Source: Pisaster brevispinus (taxonomy: Eukaryota > Echinodermata > Asteroidea > Forcipulatida > Asteriidae). From it: a stretch of 64,000 bases of DNA. The notes beneath the pieces were generated by a model. It was not told the origin of the DNA and did not search any database. It saw only the letters and a program-made list of their open reading frames with translations. The position numbers and the translations under genes are program-made. The stretch covers positions 10,904,296-10,968,295 of the forward strand of contig JAMKCF010000013.1 in assembly GCA_023634235.1 (NCBI GenBank), read 5' to 3'. How positions within the stretch are numbered: the first letter of the stretch is position 1; every line of letters begins with the position of its first letter. This document shows positions 1 through 12,800 of this stretch, piece after piece.

Positions 1-1492
1 CTGAAGAATCTCAAGTCGCCTGGTCCAGACAGTATTCCAGCGGTGCTATTGAAGTGCCCTCTCTTCCATGAACATGTGTTGTACTTCTGCAACGAAACTT
101 ACAAGTGTAACAAACCAGCTGCATTCTCCATGTCCGCCATCATCCCTCTTCCTAAAAAGGGTGATCTTCAACTACCACAGAACTACAGAGGCATCACACT
201 TGCACCTCTTGCCACAAAGATATACAACTCTATGCTGTTAAATCGGATCACGCCACATGTCGATCCTGTTTTGAGATGCAACCAGAATGGGTTTCGGAAG
301 CATAGATCCACCCTTCCACAAATACTTGCACTCAGACGAATAATCTAAGAAGTCAAGATTTCAAAGAGAAGCGCCTCAATAGTATTTGTTGACTTCTCCA
401 AGGCTTTCGATAGCGTAAATCGAAAAGTCCTGCTTCATATCCTGAAGAACTACGGTATCCGAGAAGAGACTATCAGGGCCATTGCTACTATGTACGAGAA
501 CCCCACCTGCTTTATTCAAAGCATGGATGGACCAACCAAAGAGTTTCTCACCACAACAGGCATCTTGCAAGGTGATACACTAGCCCCGTTTTTATTTGTC
601 ACCATGGTGGATTACATTCTACGGCAGTCCCTGGACCTCAACAACTCTAAAGGTCTCACTATCACACCTAAGCAATCCAGACGAGTACCAGGCCTGTTCG
701 TCACCGACCTTGACTATGCAGATGACCTTGCTCTTACTGCCGATCTACTTGATGACGCTCAGAGTCTGCTGTACTCCCTTGAGGATGCTGCTTCCAAAGT
801 TGGACTGTTCTTGAATGGCAAGAAAACTGAGCTGATGACCATTAATGAGGCACCAAACCACTCCCCTGTCCTCTCTACAGATGGCACTCAACTCAAAGAG
901 GTGCCAGACTTCAAGTACCTAGGCTCTTACATAGCTGACAGCAAGAAGGACTTTCTCACAAGGAAAGGTCAAGCATGGAACGCTTGGTTGTAACCAACTC
1001 CACTCTATCTGGAAATCCAACATATCACGACCTACTAAGCTTGCTTTCTTCCGAGCCTCTGTCGAAAGCATTTTGTTATATGGTGCTGAGACATGGACTA
1101 TGAAAAAGCAGCTCAAACAGAGACTAGACGGTACCTACACTCGCCTCCTCATGAGAGTGCAAAACATCTCCTGGAGGGAACATAAGATAAAAGCAGAAAT
1201 ATACGGCAGTATCCCACCTATCTCAACTACAGTAGCACAACGCAGAGCCCGCTTTGCCGGCCACTGCTATAGAGCAAAAGAGCAAGTTGTCTCCGACCTC
1301 ATCTGCTGGAGATTGCCTTGCCCCAACAGAGGGAGGAGACCCCTTAACTACGTTGACATGGTATGCAACGATGTGAGCCAGCACGTTGATGACATCACCA
1401 CGGCCATGGCGGACAAGGGATTCTGGAAGAGTTTGGCTGCGTGCATCTCGGCTGCGGCCGCCCGATGATGGTGATGATGATACCAGAATTAA
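1..1492 (+). mobile_element. LINE (non-LTR retrotransposon), 3' part, broken
   Basis: This is the C-terminal half of a LINE reverse transcriptase, open from the window edge. It shows the finger motif 'SPGPDSIP', 'YRGITLAP', the palm motif 'VDFSKAFDSV', 'GILQGDTLAPFLF' and the catalytic 'YADDLAL' (YADD at 715-726). The C-terminal segment has 'YGAETWT' and ends 'ISAAAAR'. It is dead: there is an in-frame TAA at 346-348 and a frameshift near 985, after which the frame beginning near 989 continues to the stop at 1466-1468. A short ATGATG-like run follows the stop (about 1465-1482), a kind of 3' tail seen in RTE-like LINEs. The clade is a guess (RTE-like); LINE RT itself is certain. Confidence 0.93.
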
Positions 1493-1689
1493 GACAAAAG
1501 TCTAGTTCCCAACTTTTACCCCAAAATGCCCCTTGAACCTTTAACAGAGCTATTTTTCAGAAATCCCACCAGTCTAAGGGACCAAGTCAGCCAAAGAGGA
1601 AATGGAGATGGTGTTGATGCTATCCCATCTAGTGACACTGTATCCTGTTGACTTGAAATTTGAAAATTGTATTATGTGACAATACAAGT

Positions 1690-2370
1690 CATGTTTCCTT
1701 CCTCATCAGTTGCATGTACGTTTTTAAAAGTTGTGGGGCTGCAATAAGTGTATTGGAAATAAAAGCATAGCCGTGGGTATGTTGGTATGTTTGTGTTTAG
1801 GAGTAACAAAGCGTTTATCCGTTGTTGTCTTTAAAGCATTAAAAGTTGAATCCGGAAATAATTCTGAAAGTCTCATCGCTCTGAATTGGAGGCCATGATT
1901 TGTTGGGTGCCTGTGTTATATCCCTGTGGAATAACGCCGGGTTGTAGTGAACACGAGAGGTGTTTTGAATTTTGTTTTGCTTTTGGTTTCTTATGAATCA
2001 TCATAGTCTTTTCACGATGTCATACTTTTACGATCTGCGTGTTCATTGCTTTCAAAAAAGACAAACATTATACGGGAAATGATCGTCAGAGCAAAATTAT
2101 CACCAGTTCTTATTGGATCTAAAACAACCTTGATCATCATTCTCCCTCAAATATTTCATATGAACTAGAAAACACTTTAATTGTCTTACTTTGAACAATC
2201 CAACAACGGATAAACGCATTTTACTCATAAGCACAAACATACCCATGGCTATGTATTTATTTCCCATACACTTGTTACAACCCCATCAGATGTACAAAGA
2301 GATTTGCCCGATTTTTGTAATCGATTCACATGCAACTGATGAGGAAGCAAACATGCATACTTCCGAAAGC
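1690..2370. mobile_element. Foldback element with long inverted arms
   Basis: The left arm (about 1690-1850) and right arm (about 2185-2370) are inverted copies. Shared strings include 'CTTCCTCATCAGTTGCATGT' and 'GCGTTTATCCGTTGTTG'. The arms are about 160-185 bp and roughly 80 percent identical, with a spacer of about 330 bp. No transposase is encoded. Probably a non-autonomous DNA transposon or foldback element; exact ends and target duplications were not resolved. Confidence 0.7.
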
Positions 2371-4017
2371 TAGCTATTTCTACCCAATGAATCTGAAAGA
2401 ATATCCCCTCCCCACTTCCTGGGTCTCCAAAAATGCAACTCAAGAAGAGGGTACATGAACATATTTATATTTCAGGGTGTCTTTAAAGTTTGTAAACTTG
2501 CCTTAAAATTTGTCAATGCGCATACACGTACGCAGGTTGGATTTGTACAATACTATACCATGGCCACTCCATTGATTGATCCTATACCCGTCCCATCATC
2601 CATCATCCTTAAATACATTAATGTATAAATCTCTTTCAAGATGTATTACCCAAAACTTTCCTAAATCAATGTTCTTAGTTTTTAATATCATGTGTGTTAG
2701 GATACAACTACCACCTCCATCCCACTAGCCACTCCCATCAGCAACCTACACCCCGTTTCATCCTTTTTTATACGTTTTTTTTTTGTCTTAATACATAATA
2801 GTTTATGGCAAGATAATTGTATGTTTTTCATGCCATTTCAGGGTTGACAAGCTTGTATTATTTGTGTTTACACCATAGGTATCGATAAATACCAATAAAA
2901 ACATTAAATAATCGATATTCTTGTGTGGAATCTGCAAAAAAAACATTATATATCCAACAAAACATGGTTCACCCCCTGGCTGCCGGACTAATAGAAATTA
3001 TTGGTACGGTAAGTGCGAGTTTCAAATTGTCAAAAACGTCGTATCTCGCTTAAAAATAGTCCGGATGTACACACAAAACAAGACTGCACCGAGATACGTC
3101 GCTTTGCAAACTCGAAATGCCACGTTTTTGAGTGAAATGTAGTCATAAATGTTGCAGACCTTGACATGTTTCCTCCGTGTATCCTGCCATATAGTCTGGA
3201 ACCATGGTGCTATATCCCCACTGAGCCGAAACACGATCTAGAAAAAAGAGAGACAGATAACTCATCTTGAAAATGATTTGTAAAACAAAAAGTGTTTTAT
3301 TTTATTTTTTATGACGTGGCAAAGCAACTTAAATTGAGCTTTATCTCTTCTGGAAGAGAGGAATCTCTATAATAGAGATATCTATATTACTGATACTATA
3401 CAGATAATAGAAATAATTATATATTTTAGCACTCTAGGTCGAATCACGCAGGACCATGTGAACAGTTCTGAAGGGGCTGCTGACAGTGGCTGTATGTATC
3501 CGCCTCAAGTAGCAACAAACAAGGCTCCATATAAACTACATCAAAAAATGTTGACATCAATATTGGATAGACCCCAAACTTGACAAAGCACGTGAAAACA
3601 GTAACGGAAAAGAGACTTTAATCCATAATAGAGAATACAGATTATTTCAAGAGATAAAAGGGAGCTTTTCCATCAAGTAAAGAGGCATCTCAATTAGCCA
3701 TTGAGATATATAGAACAATAGAGATATATGTAGAAAGATGTCTATGTTAAAAATAAACATAACTCCTGGTTCAAGTCGGAGTTGACCTGGAATCTGGGTC
3801 CCGTGGGAGTCAGGCCGACCGGGAAACTGGTTTAAAATGTAGGATGTTTTGTAGCTCAGTTTTTCAGTGAGTTCGACCCATTTCTGGATATTTTGACACA
3901 GATTCTGGGTCACAACATCATCATTTTCAATTCCACATTCTCGGGGAGAACGTATCGCACCGACAACACAGTTATCAGTCCAGCAGGTTTTGGGCGAGTC
4001 TACAGCCAGCTGACAGA
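2371..4017. other. Intergenic stretch, no gene seen
   Basis: AT-rich sequence with poly-T runs and short open frames with no recognisable domain or splice structure. I see no host gene, RNA gene or clear repeat here. Confidence 0.5.
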
Positions 4018-4212
4018 TTAAGCCCCAGTGCCTTGGTCTGCCCGTTCAACGCAAACGGTGGTGACCCCTTGGACGGGACCAGTTGGGACGACTACAGAAG
4101 AGCAGGCGCCACCTGGCAAGTCGGCTCTAGCAGCATCCACGAACCATTGTAATGGAAGACGGAACATTGATTGGTGAGAAGACGGAGGTCTTTTGCTACT
4201 CACAAAGTCTTG

Positions 4213-4870
4213 CTAGTGAAAATCCTCGATATGGTGGAAGGTATTCGTATCAAAGGCCAGCTTTTGTTCTAGCTCGACATAGAGAGTCCACGTCTCTGAG
4301 CAATGCAACATGGTAGACAGGACCAGGCTTTTGTACAGCCTAAGCTTTGATTCTCTTGAGAGACAGCGTTCCTTCCAGACGGTAATTAAGCAGGCTAGGA
4401 AAGATGTGGTAATGCCAGTGCAACTTTGGACTCTGCTTTGCTTTGACAGTTGAGGAGATGATGCTTCCCAGCTAAGAAAACTTCTCAACAACCTCAACCT
4501 AACGATAATCGATGTTGGGATGTGATAGCAGCGATGTAGTCGCTGAAGGACTGGACCTTCTAATGGTCCAAAGACTAATGGTCTTACCCCAGTTGATAGA
4601 GATACCAGGGGGCATGGTCTCGTCATCCGTTGTACACATTGCTAGATGAATGACATCCATGAGCTCAGCTAGGATGCCACATCATCTGTGTAGTCCAGAT
4701 CGGTAGTTTTACGTCACTAAAGCTAGCTCGACTGTGACTTCGGGCCGCTGTTCTGTCCACGTTCAATGTTGCTTTTATGAAGATTAAGGGGGCCAGGACG
4801 CAGCCCTAAAGTACACCTCTCTGGATAATTAAGGTGTCAGACAGTAATGGTCGTTTACCCTGGCACAAGA
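4213..4870 (-). mobile_element. Decayed LINE reverse transcriptase fragment
   Basis: The minus strand carries scattered RT pieces in shifting frames. A 'GCVLAPL' (QGxxLAP-type) motif lies near 4800, 'LDYTDDVA' (the YxDD box) near 4680-4700, and 'RLYKSLVLSTMLHCSETWTL' between about 4320 and 4260. These follow the order of an RT palm and C-terminal domain. Many stops and frameshifts separate them. The sequence differs from the plus-strand LINE at 1-1492 (YTDD instead of YADD), so it is a second LINE lineage. Confidence 0.75.
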
Positions 4871-7148
4871 TAAGGTCATCTGCTCAGAACTTAGGTCATT
4901 AACGGCAATTTCTTATTTGTAATAATCAAAAGGTCATGAAATAAAAAATAAGTTTGAAACAAAAAAAATCTAAATCGACAAATGTGCGTGTGTTGGGGGG
5001 GGGGTGTGCGCGACAATGTGTTACAAGAATACTGAATAATGAGCATTAAAGTTCTCCTTGTGTGTTTTTACTTGATATTTTCATGTTTTTATTTATTTTG
5101 ATTAATATTTGGGGATTGGCCAGGAGCCATTTTTTCTGACAAAAAGTACCGTGTGTGTGTCTAGAAAGGGAGCGTATAGAGCCGTACGTCTTTCTTCCGG
5201 GCACACGACAAATTAATGTAATACATGTACATTAGCTTTTAACAGTGAATTGAACGAGTCGATTATACATACCTCCGAATAAACCGAGACATATGACGAG
5301 AAACTTGAAAATCACAAGTAAACGGAACGCCATTACTTCCACCAAACTGACAACTACCGCTGTGCAAATTACTTTAGCGTTTATATAATGTGGAATGGTA
5401 TTTTTGCGGAAGTTCTTACAAGAAAATAGTCATCGTTTTTTTTTTTTTTTTTTCGTGTTTTTTTAAGGGGGGTATGCAAAAGAGAGTCAACTTGCAGCCT
5501 CAAGTCCATTATTCCTTATAATAATTATCGACTTGCGGTGTGTCCCCCCCCCCCAACTATTAGGGGGGAAATAGTGTGGTTTCCTCTTGGAACGGCCTGA
5601 AGATCGGGGTGATTAACAATCCAAATTAGCACATTTTGGCATTCGACTTGTTTTTACTGCAAATTGTTCATGTGTTGATTTAATTTTTTGTTTTTGTTCC
5701 TTTTACGTATCGAGAAGGTTAGTAAGTAAAGCCGCAAGGATGTAGGACTGTTTTGTGTATGGAACTATAACAAAGCATTTAACTGAAAAGTTGTGTGTAC
5801 ATTTTCAAGAGGGTTTCTCCAATCTTTACTGAAACAGTCGTCGTTATCCGATGACAAATTATCTAATTACTGTTAACTGATTTTACACATGATCATGTGC
5901 ATTTATTATTGCTTTTTCATTTGTATTTTTAATTTACAGGTTCCCTCTGCCAATTTCACCAAGTTACCATTACAATTAATGCCCATCTCAATTAATTGAA
6001 TAGATTAAAATGGACTGATCACACAGCTAGTTAACAACAAAATCATTCAATTTCAGTATCCGAGCAATCCATCGTCTTGAAGTGTCACCCGTCCCTGTAA
6101 AAGAAGCATACAAATATCGCATTGTTTCTTCAATTCCGTCGGGGGGCTATTCAGGAATTAAACTTTATCAATAGGCAAGCAATAAAAATGTTTTCAAGCA
6201 TCTTTTCAGAATGTTCCTGCGTGTCCGATTGTATAAAGTAGGCTTCCCCTACGAACGTCCCAGTTTTAAATAGTATAATGTAATCAGGCTTTAATCTCAG
6301 GTTTGTCTCCAAGGATAGCCAAGCCCAAAGAGTATTAATAGTCCTCAAAAGGTCAGACTTATAAATTAAATACTCTATAAATCGATTATTCGTTTTAAAA
6401 ACTGCATATCAACAAATGTGTTGATTTTAATCTCCCACCATGTATATGGAACGAATCAACTCGTCACTTATCCATGTGTCATAAACACATTGTCTGACAT
6501 CTGTTTTGTATATAAAATACTGCTTCGTTATTGCCTGTAAAATTCAAAGTCAACAGTTTCCTTGTAACATCCGGAACAGGAGTCAATCAACTTTTTGTAA
6601 CAAATACTTGGTGGCCATTCCTTGAAAAGTTAACAAAGGGCAGTTTCATTTAAGATGCTAGGTCCGATTTGTTGCCGACTTGGACCCAAATGTTTATACT
6701 GAAATGCTATATAGCTGTTCTTATATATTCGAGAAAGTTTAATTTAAGACTTTGCACGAAAAAAGCGTTAATAAATAAGTGGTGGTTTTTAATTAAAAGC
6801 AACTGTTGTCGCAAACCCGACTTGATCTCAGGTCCATCGGTCATTTGTAACAACGTTGCGTGTGTTAAGTGCTTCGTCAGTAGCAGTCTGCGAAGGTTTT
6901 TGTAGGTCTATGGTTTTCGTTTTGAAACAGCATCATCTTTCAAAATTCTTTCAGAAAAAAATTGTTGAGAAAAATAATATTACGTATAGTAGTTTGGCAA
7001 ACAACAGGTCATGCAACTTTAACGCAGAGTCATATCATTTTGTAATGCTCACTGTGAGTGTGTGAAAAAACCATGAAGCATGACGGTGTGTTCGCATACC
7101 AATATTGTCCATCATAGCAACAGAACGGAAAAGTACATCGCTGTCAAT
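4871..7148. other. Intergenic stretch, no gene seen
   Basis: AT-rich DNA with homopolymer runs (poly-T near 5437-5452, poly-C near 5546, poly-G near 4997). Short open frames here show no domain, and I recognise no repeat family. Confidence 0.45.
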
Positions 7149-7150
7149 AC

Positions 7151-7391
7151 TACAGTTGAATCTCAAAATTACAAGGTCGCCGGGGCTGGACAAATTACCT
7201 CGGTATAACAGGAATTTGTTAAAAGAGGGAAGCAAAACAAAGAAACACAAAGCAGAAATGAGATTCAGGACTTCAAAATGTACCCTTTATAAGCAGAACC
7301 TGTTAATGAGCAGATCCTCTTTATAAGCAGATCCTCTTTATAAGCAGAACATCTTTATAGCGTGTTCTTTATAATGAAGCTTGACTGTGTA
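7151..7391. mobile_element. Short DNA transposon remnant, pogo/Tigger-like
   Basis: The left end reads TACAGTTGAATCTC. The right end, on the opposite strand, reads TACACAGTCAAGCTTC, and an approximate 25-bp terminal inverted repeat follows. Ends of the CAG type at a TA site suggest a pogo/Tigger-like MITE. Inside are repeats of 'TATAAGCAGATCCTC'. No coding capacity. The family is tentative. Confidence 0.45.
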
Positions 7392-9009
7392 CATCTTAAA
7401 TGATTGCTCTCTGTCATTATTTCTTCACTAGACTAATAAAATCACTATCATTGTTATTTTGTTCTCCGATTACTGAATTTACAGAAAGCTATATTTTGAT
7501 ATACTCTGTTTTTCTATATTTTAACAAATATAAAGCCAACTCCTTGAGTAAAGAAATATACAAGTACTTTTTTTTAAATCTAAAATATAATTGGTCATAA
7601 TATTTTAAGTAAACCAACTGTGACTTCTAACAATTTAATTTGTTTGATTTACCATAAAGTTATGTCTGAACATTGACAAAATAAAAAAGAACGAAATATT
7701 TACGAAGTTTAAGAATAAAAATATCTTAAAGATCACAACTTCATAAACAATGTTGTCTCAAAAAAACCTCGTAATAAGAAAGAGAAGGACTGAGTTGTGG
7801 AGGCCTTACCGTCCCAACAAAACCACGCCCACCCCGAACCGGAGCTCTCTCTCCCTTTTTTGTATATTCTTCTTTTTTAATAAACAAATTAACAATCTTC
7901 AACTGCTGAACCAGTGAACATAAGTATTTAAGTTTTAATAAAGCATTGGTAAAAATAGCATTACGGGAAAGCTCCATTAAAGATTTTAGTGGCGAAATTC
8001 GGAAGAAACTATACATCCTGTTCATGGATTGGTGTGTTTTAATGAATTACTTGGGTCAGTAAATTTAATGGATGAGTAGTTAATCTGCCTGGGGTAGTCA
8101 GCAGCCGTATTGGTTTGTGCATGATCCTCTGCTTGGAAAAGGAATTACATGGAGATAACAGGTGTTAGTTGTCAGATGAAAAAGGATGTTTTATTCTAGC
8201 CTCTTTCTTTGATGGAACTTTCCCTTAATAGATAGTATTCGTGTTGATGCTTATTTACAATCTCTACTTAGTTGAATAATAAAACTGGTAGAATAAGGCC
8301 TGAGAAGGTAAGATCCTGAATGTATACCCTTTACAGGCCTAAAAGTACTTTTTTTTTTAAAATTATTAAACAGCAAGATGATCAGTTCCTCTTCACGTCT
8401 GGATAAGTATAAGTACTTAACGAACGTTGAAATGTTAATTCCTCTACTGCACGAAAAGTAAGTACTTTATTTTTACGATGTAAGTACTTAAATTAAAATG
8501 TACCGAAATGCAATTGTTCTTTACTTATATTAGCGAAGTGCCTCACCAGTAACTTAAGAGACATGCAACATTTCAGCTGGTTAGCTGATTTCCTCGTTTG
8601 GGGTTTTCTTAGCAGTGCCATTGAAAATAAAAAAAATCACAGTACACAGTCTTCCTTAAATCCCAAAGACACCCTCACACCCTAACAATATCCTCACAAC
8701 ACCCTCAAACCCTTAAGACACATGTGTGTCCGCACTCTAGAACTAGCAGCACACCACCCTCAAACAAAATGCAAACTGCTGCAGTCCTTTAGAAATTGTG
8801 TAATGGAATTTATACATGTAGCCTCTGTTGTTGACATTATGCCTGGTTAATATTTCTTGGAGAGCCGATGCAAAGCAATTTTGTCGAAACAAAGAAAACC
8901 ACTACAAGCTGAGGCCCCATGTTAACTGCGAAAATTCACTTTGCTATTACGATTTCAATACATGTATCCCTCTGTAAGAGGTGGAGCATGATGGATGTGT
9001 CCATTATCT
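7392..9009. other. Intergenic stretch, no gene seen
   Basis: AT-rich DNA downstream of the phosphatase gene. Short open frames have no domain. The region near 8660-8760 is rich in CACCCTCA/ACACCCTC-like words, but it is not a clear tandem array. Confidence 0.4.
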
Positions 9010-9028
9010 TCAGTGGCATTACCAGACG

Positions 9029-9034
9029 TCTTTA
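9029..9034 (-). terminator. Candidate polyadenylation signal of the receptor phosphatase
   Basis: AATAAA on the minus strand, about 740 bases downstream of the stop codon. It is followed by a C-rich run on the transcript strand. It is the only canonical hexamer I noticed close to the gene's 3' end, but transcript data are lacking. Confidence 0.35.
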
Positions 9035-9168
9035 TTTGGGGGGGGGGGTAGGCAATCAGGGGGGATTTGGGGCCATTTAATGTATAGAAACATTCAGTTG
9101 TGCATTTTTTAACATCCCGTTTAGGTGGGTAAAAGGGTTGGGGACACAAGCAGTGCAGCTGCACATTT

Positions 9169-9578
9169 AGCCTTTTCTCAAGGCCTTCATGTCTTGGACT
9201 GCTTAGTAAACAGCGGAGCGACTGGAACAGGAGACCAAGCGCACGAGCTGAGTGGCAAAGCAACCAGGGCCTTTTCCAACTTGTTTGAGTGGTTGTTTTT
9301 TTATGAATTATTCATAACGTATGAAATGTGCATTATTCTTAACTTGTATGCAAACAAGTATCTGAAGATAAACACGACCCCTGTCGCTTCTGATTGGTTT
9401 GGACTTTTGCTACCGTTTGGGTAGCAAAATCAAAATTTTAATGAAAAACCTTAGAAACCGCAACCGAGTTGGAAAAGGCCATGGTTTCGCCACTCGCGTG
9501 CAAGGTCTCCCCTTCCATTCGCTTGGGATCGCGGCTCTACGAAGCTGTCCAAGCCACGAAGGCCTTGACAAAAGGCTA
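9169..9578. mobile_element. Foldback/MITE in the probable 3' UTR
   Basis: Two inverted arms (9169-9280 and 9468-9578, about 112 bp each) share 'AGCCTTTT', 'TCAAGGCCTTC', 'GGAGACC' and 'GGCCTTTTCCAAC'. They are about 75 percent identical around a spacer of about 187 bp. It lies between the stop codon (9776) and the candidate AATAAA (9029), so it would be transcribed as a hairpin in the 3' UTR. Confidence 0.65.
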
Positions 9579-9775
9579 CTTCACATTCTGCCCAGGAATG
9601 GCACACTCTTTTTACTGTATCAGTTGGGATGTAGTTTAAATTACTTTCCCTTTGTAACTCCATACATTATACACACAGTTAACATTTTCAGTTTTGACAT
9701 AATTAATACAAAAATATTTTGGCGTAAACAGTACTCAACTGCAAATGTGTTTCTGTTGAAGCCATTGATCTTTCT

Positions 9776-9850
9776 TTACTTCAAATTCTCATAGATGGAG
9801 TTGGAGTCTAGATAGTCCTGGGCCACCCGATAGCATAACTGATACTGAGC
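9776..9850 (-). CDS. RPTP exon 36: C-terminus and stop
   Basis: The terminal exon encodes [14 protein letters not shown] and ends in IYENLK, then TAA at 9776-9778. It matches the last helix of a PTP D2 domain (family pattern EQYKFCYEVALEYL). Acceptor is TTTGACAG; entry phase 0. Confidence 0.9.
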   Translation of the reverse strand, partial: AQYQLCYRVAQDYLDSNSIYENLK

Positions 9851-12800
9851 CTGTCAAAATCACACAAAGAAAACAAAACTGCCTCTTAATAAAAAACAAA
9901 TTAATCACAAATAAGACACAATTAGATGTCGCAGTTTGACATAAATTTCTCCCAAGGTCTTGCTCACATCCTTGACATTGGTTCTAGCCAATTCCATAAC
10001 TATGCATTTGAGCGTACACTCAACACAGAGCACAAACTTACACTTTTTAACCTTGCGATTGTATCAAAATCCAGCAAATGTAGCGACAAAATATGGTGAC
10101 CTGCTGTGCACCATGTTGTAATCATACAAGTGGAAGTCATACGTGCATTTATTTTTGGTTCCCAAAGAAGGATGCTGGTTACCATATGTCGTTGTTTGTG
10201 TGTACCCAATGGCATGACCCAGTTGCTATGGTTGCGGTTTGGTGACCTAGGGATGACGTCTTGACTATGGCAGCACATTTAATGTTTTAAGTTTTAAATT
10301 CTGAAGGTCAAGTAAGAGTGAAAAATGTTTGAATTCAACACTGCCTACAGAGTTACGCAGTTTGGGGTTGTTTTTTTCGTATGAGATGTTATAGAACCTG
10401 AAAGTTGCTTAGATCCTGTGTTATTAATGGCTCCTTTGGTGTACCATCCATTTTGTACTTGACCTGCATACTAATTAGGTCAAGCCAAGGCACTCTTAGA
10501 ATTAGAATGGTTTATTGAGTAATTGATTTTAAAAAATCAAAGAAGTTTTAAATATGGTCTCACGTCATCATAAAAAGAACTATAAATACCTTAGCAAAGT
10601 ACAAAACAAAGCAACACTTCAACATGCAATCTTCTTAACACAATACATTTTTATTAGCAAATTATTTGTGGCCTGTCGTGGCCGAGCGGTCTAGTTCAAC
10701 GGACCCAAGCTCCAGTGCTGTCAGCAGAGTGTGGGTTCGAATCCCGGTCATGACACTTGTGCCCTTGAGCAAGGCACTTAACCACAATTGCTTCGTAAAA
10801 AGTTGGGAAGGTAGTGCATTCTGCTCTACCAGCCACTCATCCTAGTGGATGATACCCATGCCTATATCCTTACGGACTGTGAAGGGGGTAACCCTGTTTC
10901 AGCACCAGGAGTAGGTGGCAACGTGCCTCTGGTGACAGTTGATCTGGGTTGACAGCCCAAATCAATTAAGTGTAGCCCCCACTTTGAAGTGGCCGTCCGG
11001 CCTTGTGAGTTGGGCGATATCTCATAAAAAATATAAAATAAAAAAAAACATCACAGATGCAAAAATATATCAGAGAGAACATCCCTTTGGTTTTCAAGTC
11101 ATAGCAAGTACATGTAATGAAACTGGTCTGCATGAAGGAACTCTTTTCAGTTAGACAACCCCATACACACAACCCAAGGACTTACCAATGATTGCACCAT
11201 GCCAGCTCGGGTAGCTCGAAGCTTCTTAACTGCCTGGAAAACATCTAAGACTTGTGCTTTAGAGATATTCTCCATGATTGTCATCAATGCACACACGGTC
11301 CCGCTGCAGCCTAATCCATCTCTGGTTACACAAAAGTACACAAATGTTTTTTTTTTTTCTAACAGGGCCAAGAGTCATTGATAAAACTAGAATCCTAATT
11401 TAAGGAGGTATGTTAAAACAATGTCATTTTAACTTTTGATCCTCCTCAGATTTAAAGGTTCAAAGGTGCATTTGGCTACAGTGTTCTTAGTACTTGAGTA
11501 AATGTATATAAAGGATAGATACCCAATAGGTAGACTACCCATGAAAGTTAATCATGTCTTGTTCAGTCACTGTATCACTTGAATCCTATCTTCAGGACAA
11601 TTTCCTCCAGTACAAACAAATTTTACTACTTGTAGCCTTCACCCCTCAACCAATTTATTAACATATATGACTTTACCTCATACATATTCATGATTGAGAG
11701 TCAAAATCTCACTTGCCATTCACCATCACATGCCAGATGCTGTTTTTGCTGTTTACCAAGTGCGTGCACAAGTATCCACGCAAAGGATTATTTTGTTTGT
11801 GTTTACTTACATGCATTGTACTGTGACAGGTCCATCAGGATGTTCTTGTGTCCACATCTTGACAGTCTCTAACACCTTGAGAAGACTAGAGGGAGAGTTG
11901 GGGATATCCTTCCCTGTTGGCCACTGCAGGAACTGGATGTGACAAATGTACTTCGACTCATCATTCTGTGAAATAAAATATGTGATTCATTGCTGAAATC
12001 TTCCTTTTTATTTAGGTTATGTACAAAAGAATTGCCAAAATACAAACAGTTCACAATCCAAATTTAACTGGTGGTATAAATGCAAAAAGTGTTAATGGTC
12101 TCCGGTTTCATCCCTAACAAAGTCTTTCTCAAAGGCTAAATTTTGAAACTTGTTCAATAGTTTCAAAGGAAAGTGATTACTCCAGAAGCTCCAACAAGTT
12201 CTAAAAAGGAACACTACCACAGATTTTGTTTTTTCTTCGGAATCCAAAGGGTTTAAAAAATAGAAAAAGAGTATACATCCTAAAGAATTATCAACAAACC
12301 TTTCTATCTGAGTTGTAGATGCTGAAGTGTCTCACAACGACTGAATCATTCTGTGAATAAATACCTTCTGATGTTACAGTCAAAGGTCCAAAACTCACAC
12401 TTCCCTCATCCGGCCAATACTGTGCAACACTCTGGAAAAAGTAGAAAATAATGATGATCATTAAGCCTCACAGTCCCAGATCCTAGTTGAGTTATTCTAG
12501 AATGACAGAATGTGGAGGATATTGGAGTGTCAACAGGCATTGACACTAGGGGGTTCTTAACCTTAGCAGTAAAAGACCTGTAAATGTCATGCACTTTAAA
12601 TCACTCGGACAACACTGATAGTTGTCAAAGACCAGTATCTGCACTTTGTGTGACCCAACAAATACACAAAATAAAAAACCAAAATAACAGACCTGTGAAA
12701 ATGTAGGCTAAATCGGGCATCAGAGTCTTAAGAAAAATGAAAGGAAAACCTTGTATGTTTTCACCATTTTAGAACATGTTTTACTCATTTCACAAAAGCT

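Noticed and set aside
9451..9663. Small ORFs downstream of the stop codon as a separate gene
   Set aside because: They coincide with the arms of a foldback element and lack homology.
10670..10755. A functional tRNA-Leu/Ser gene
   Set aside because: A and B boxes are present but the stem pairing is poor, and the sequence continues into a SINE body and A-tail.
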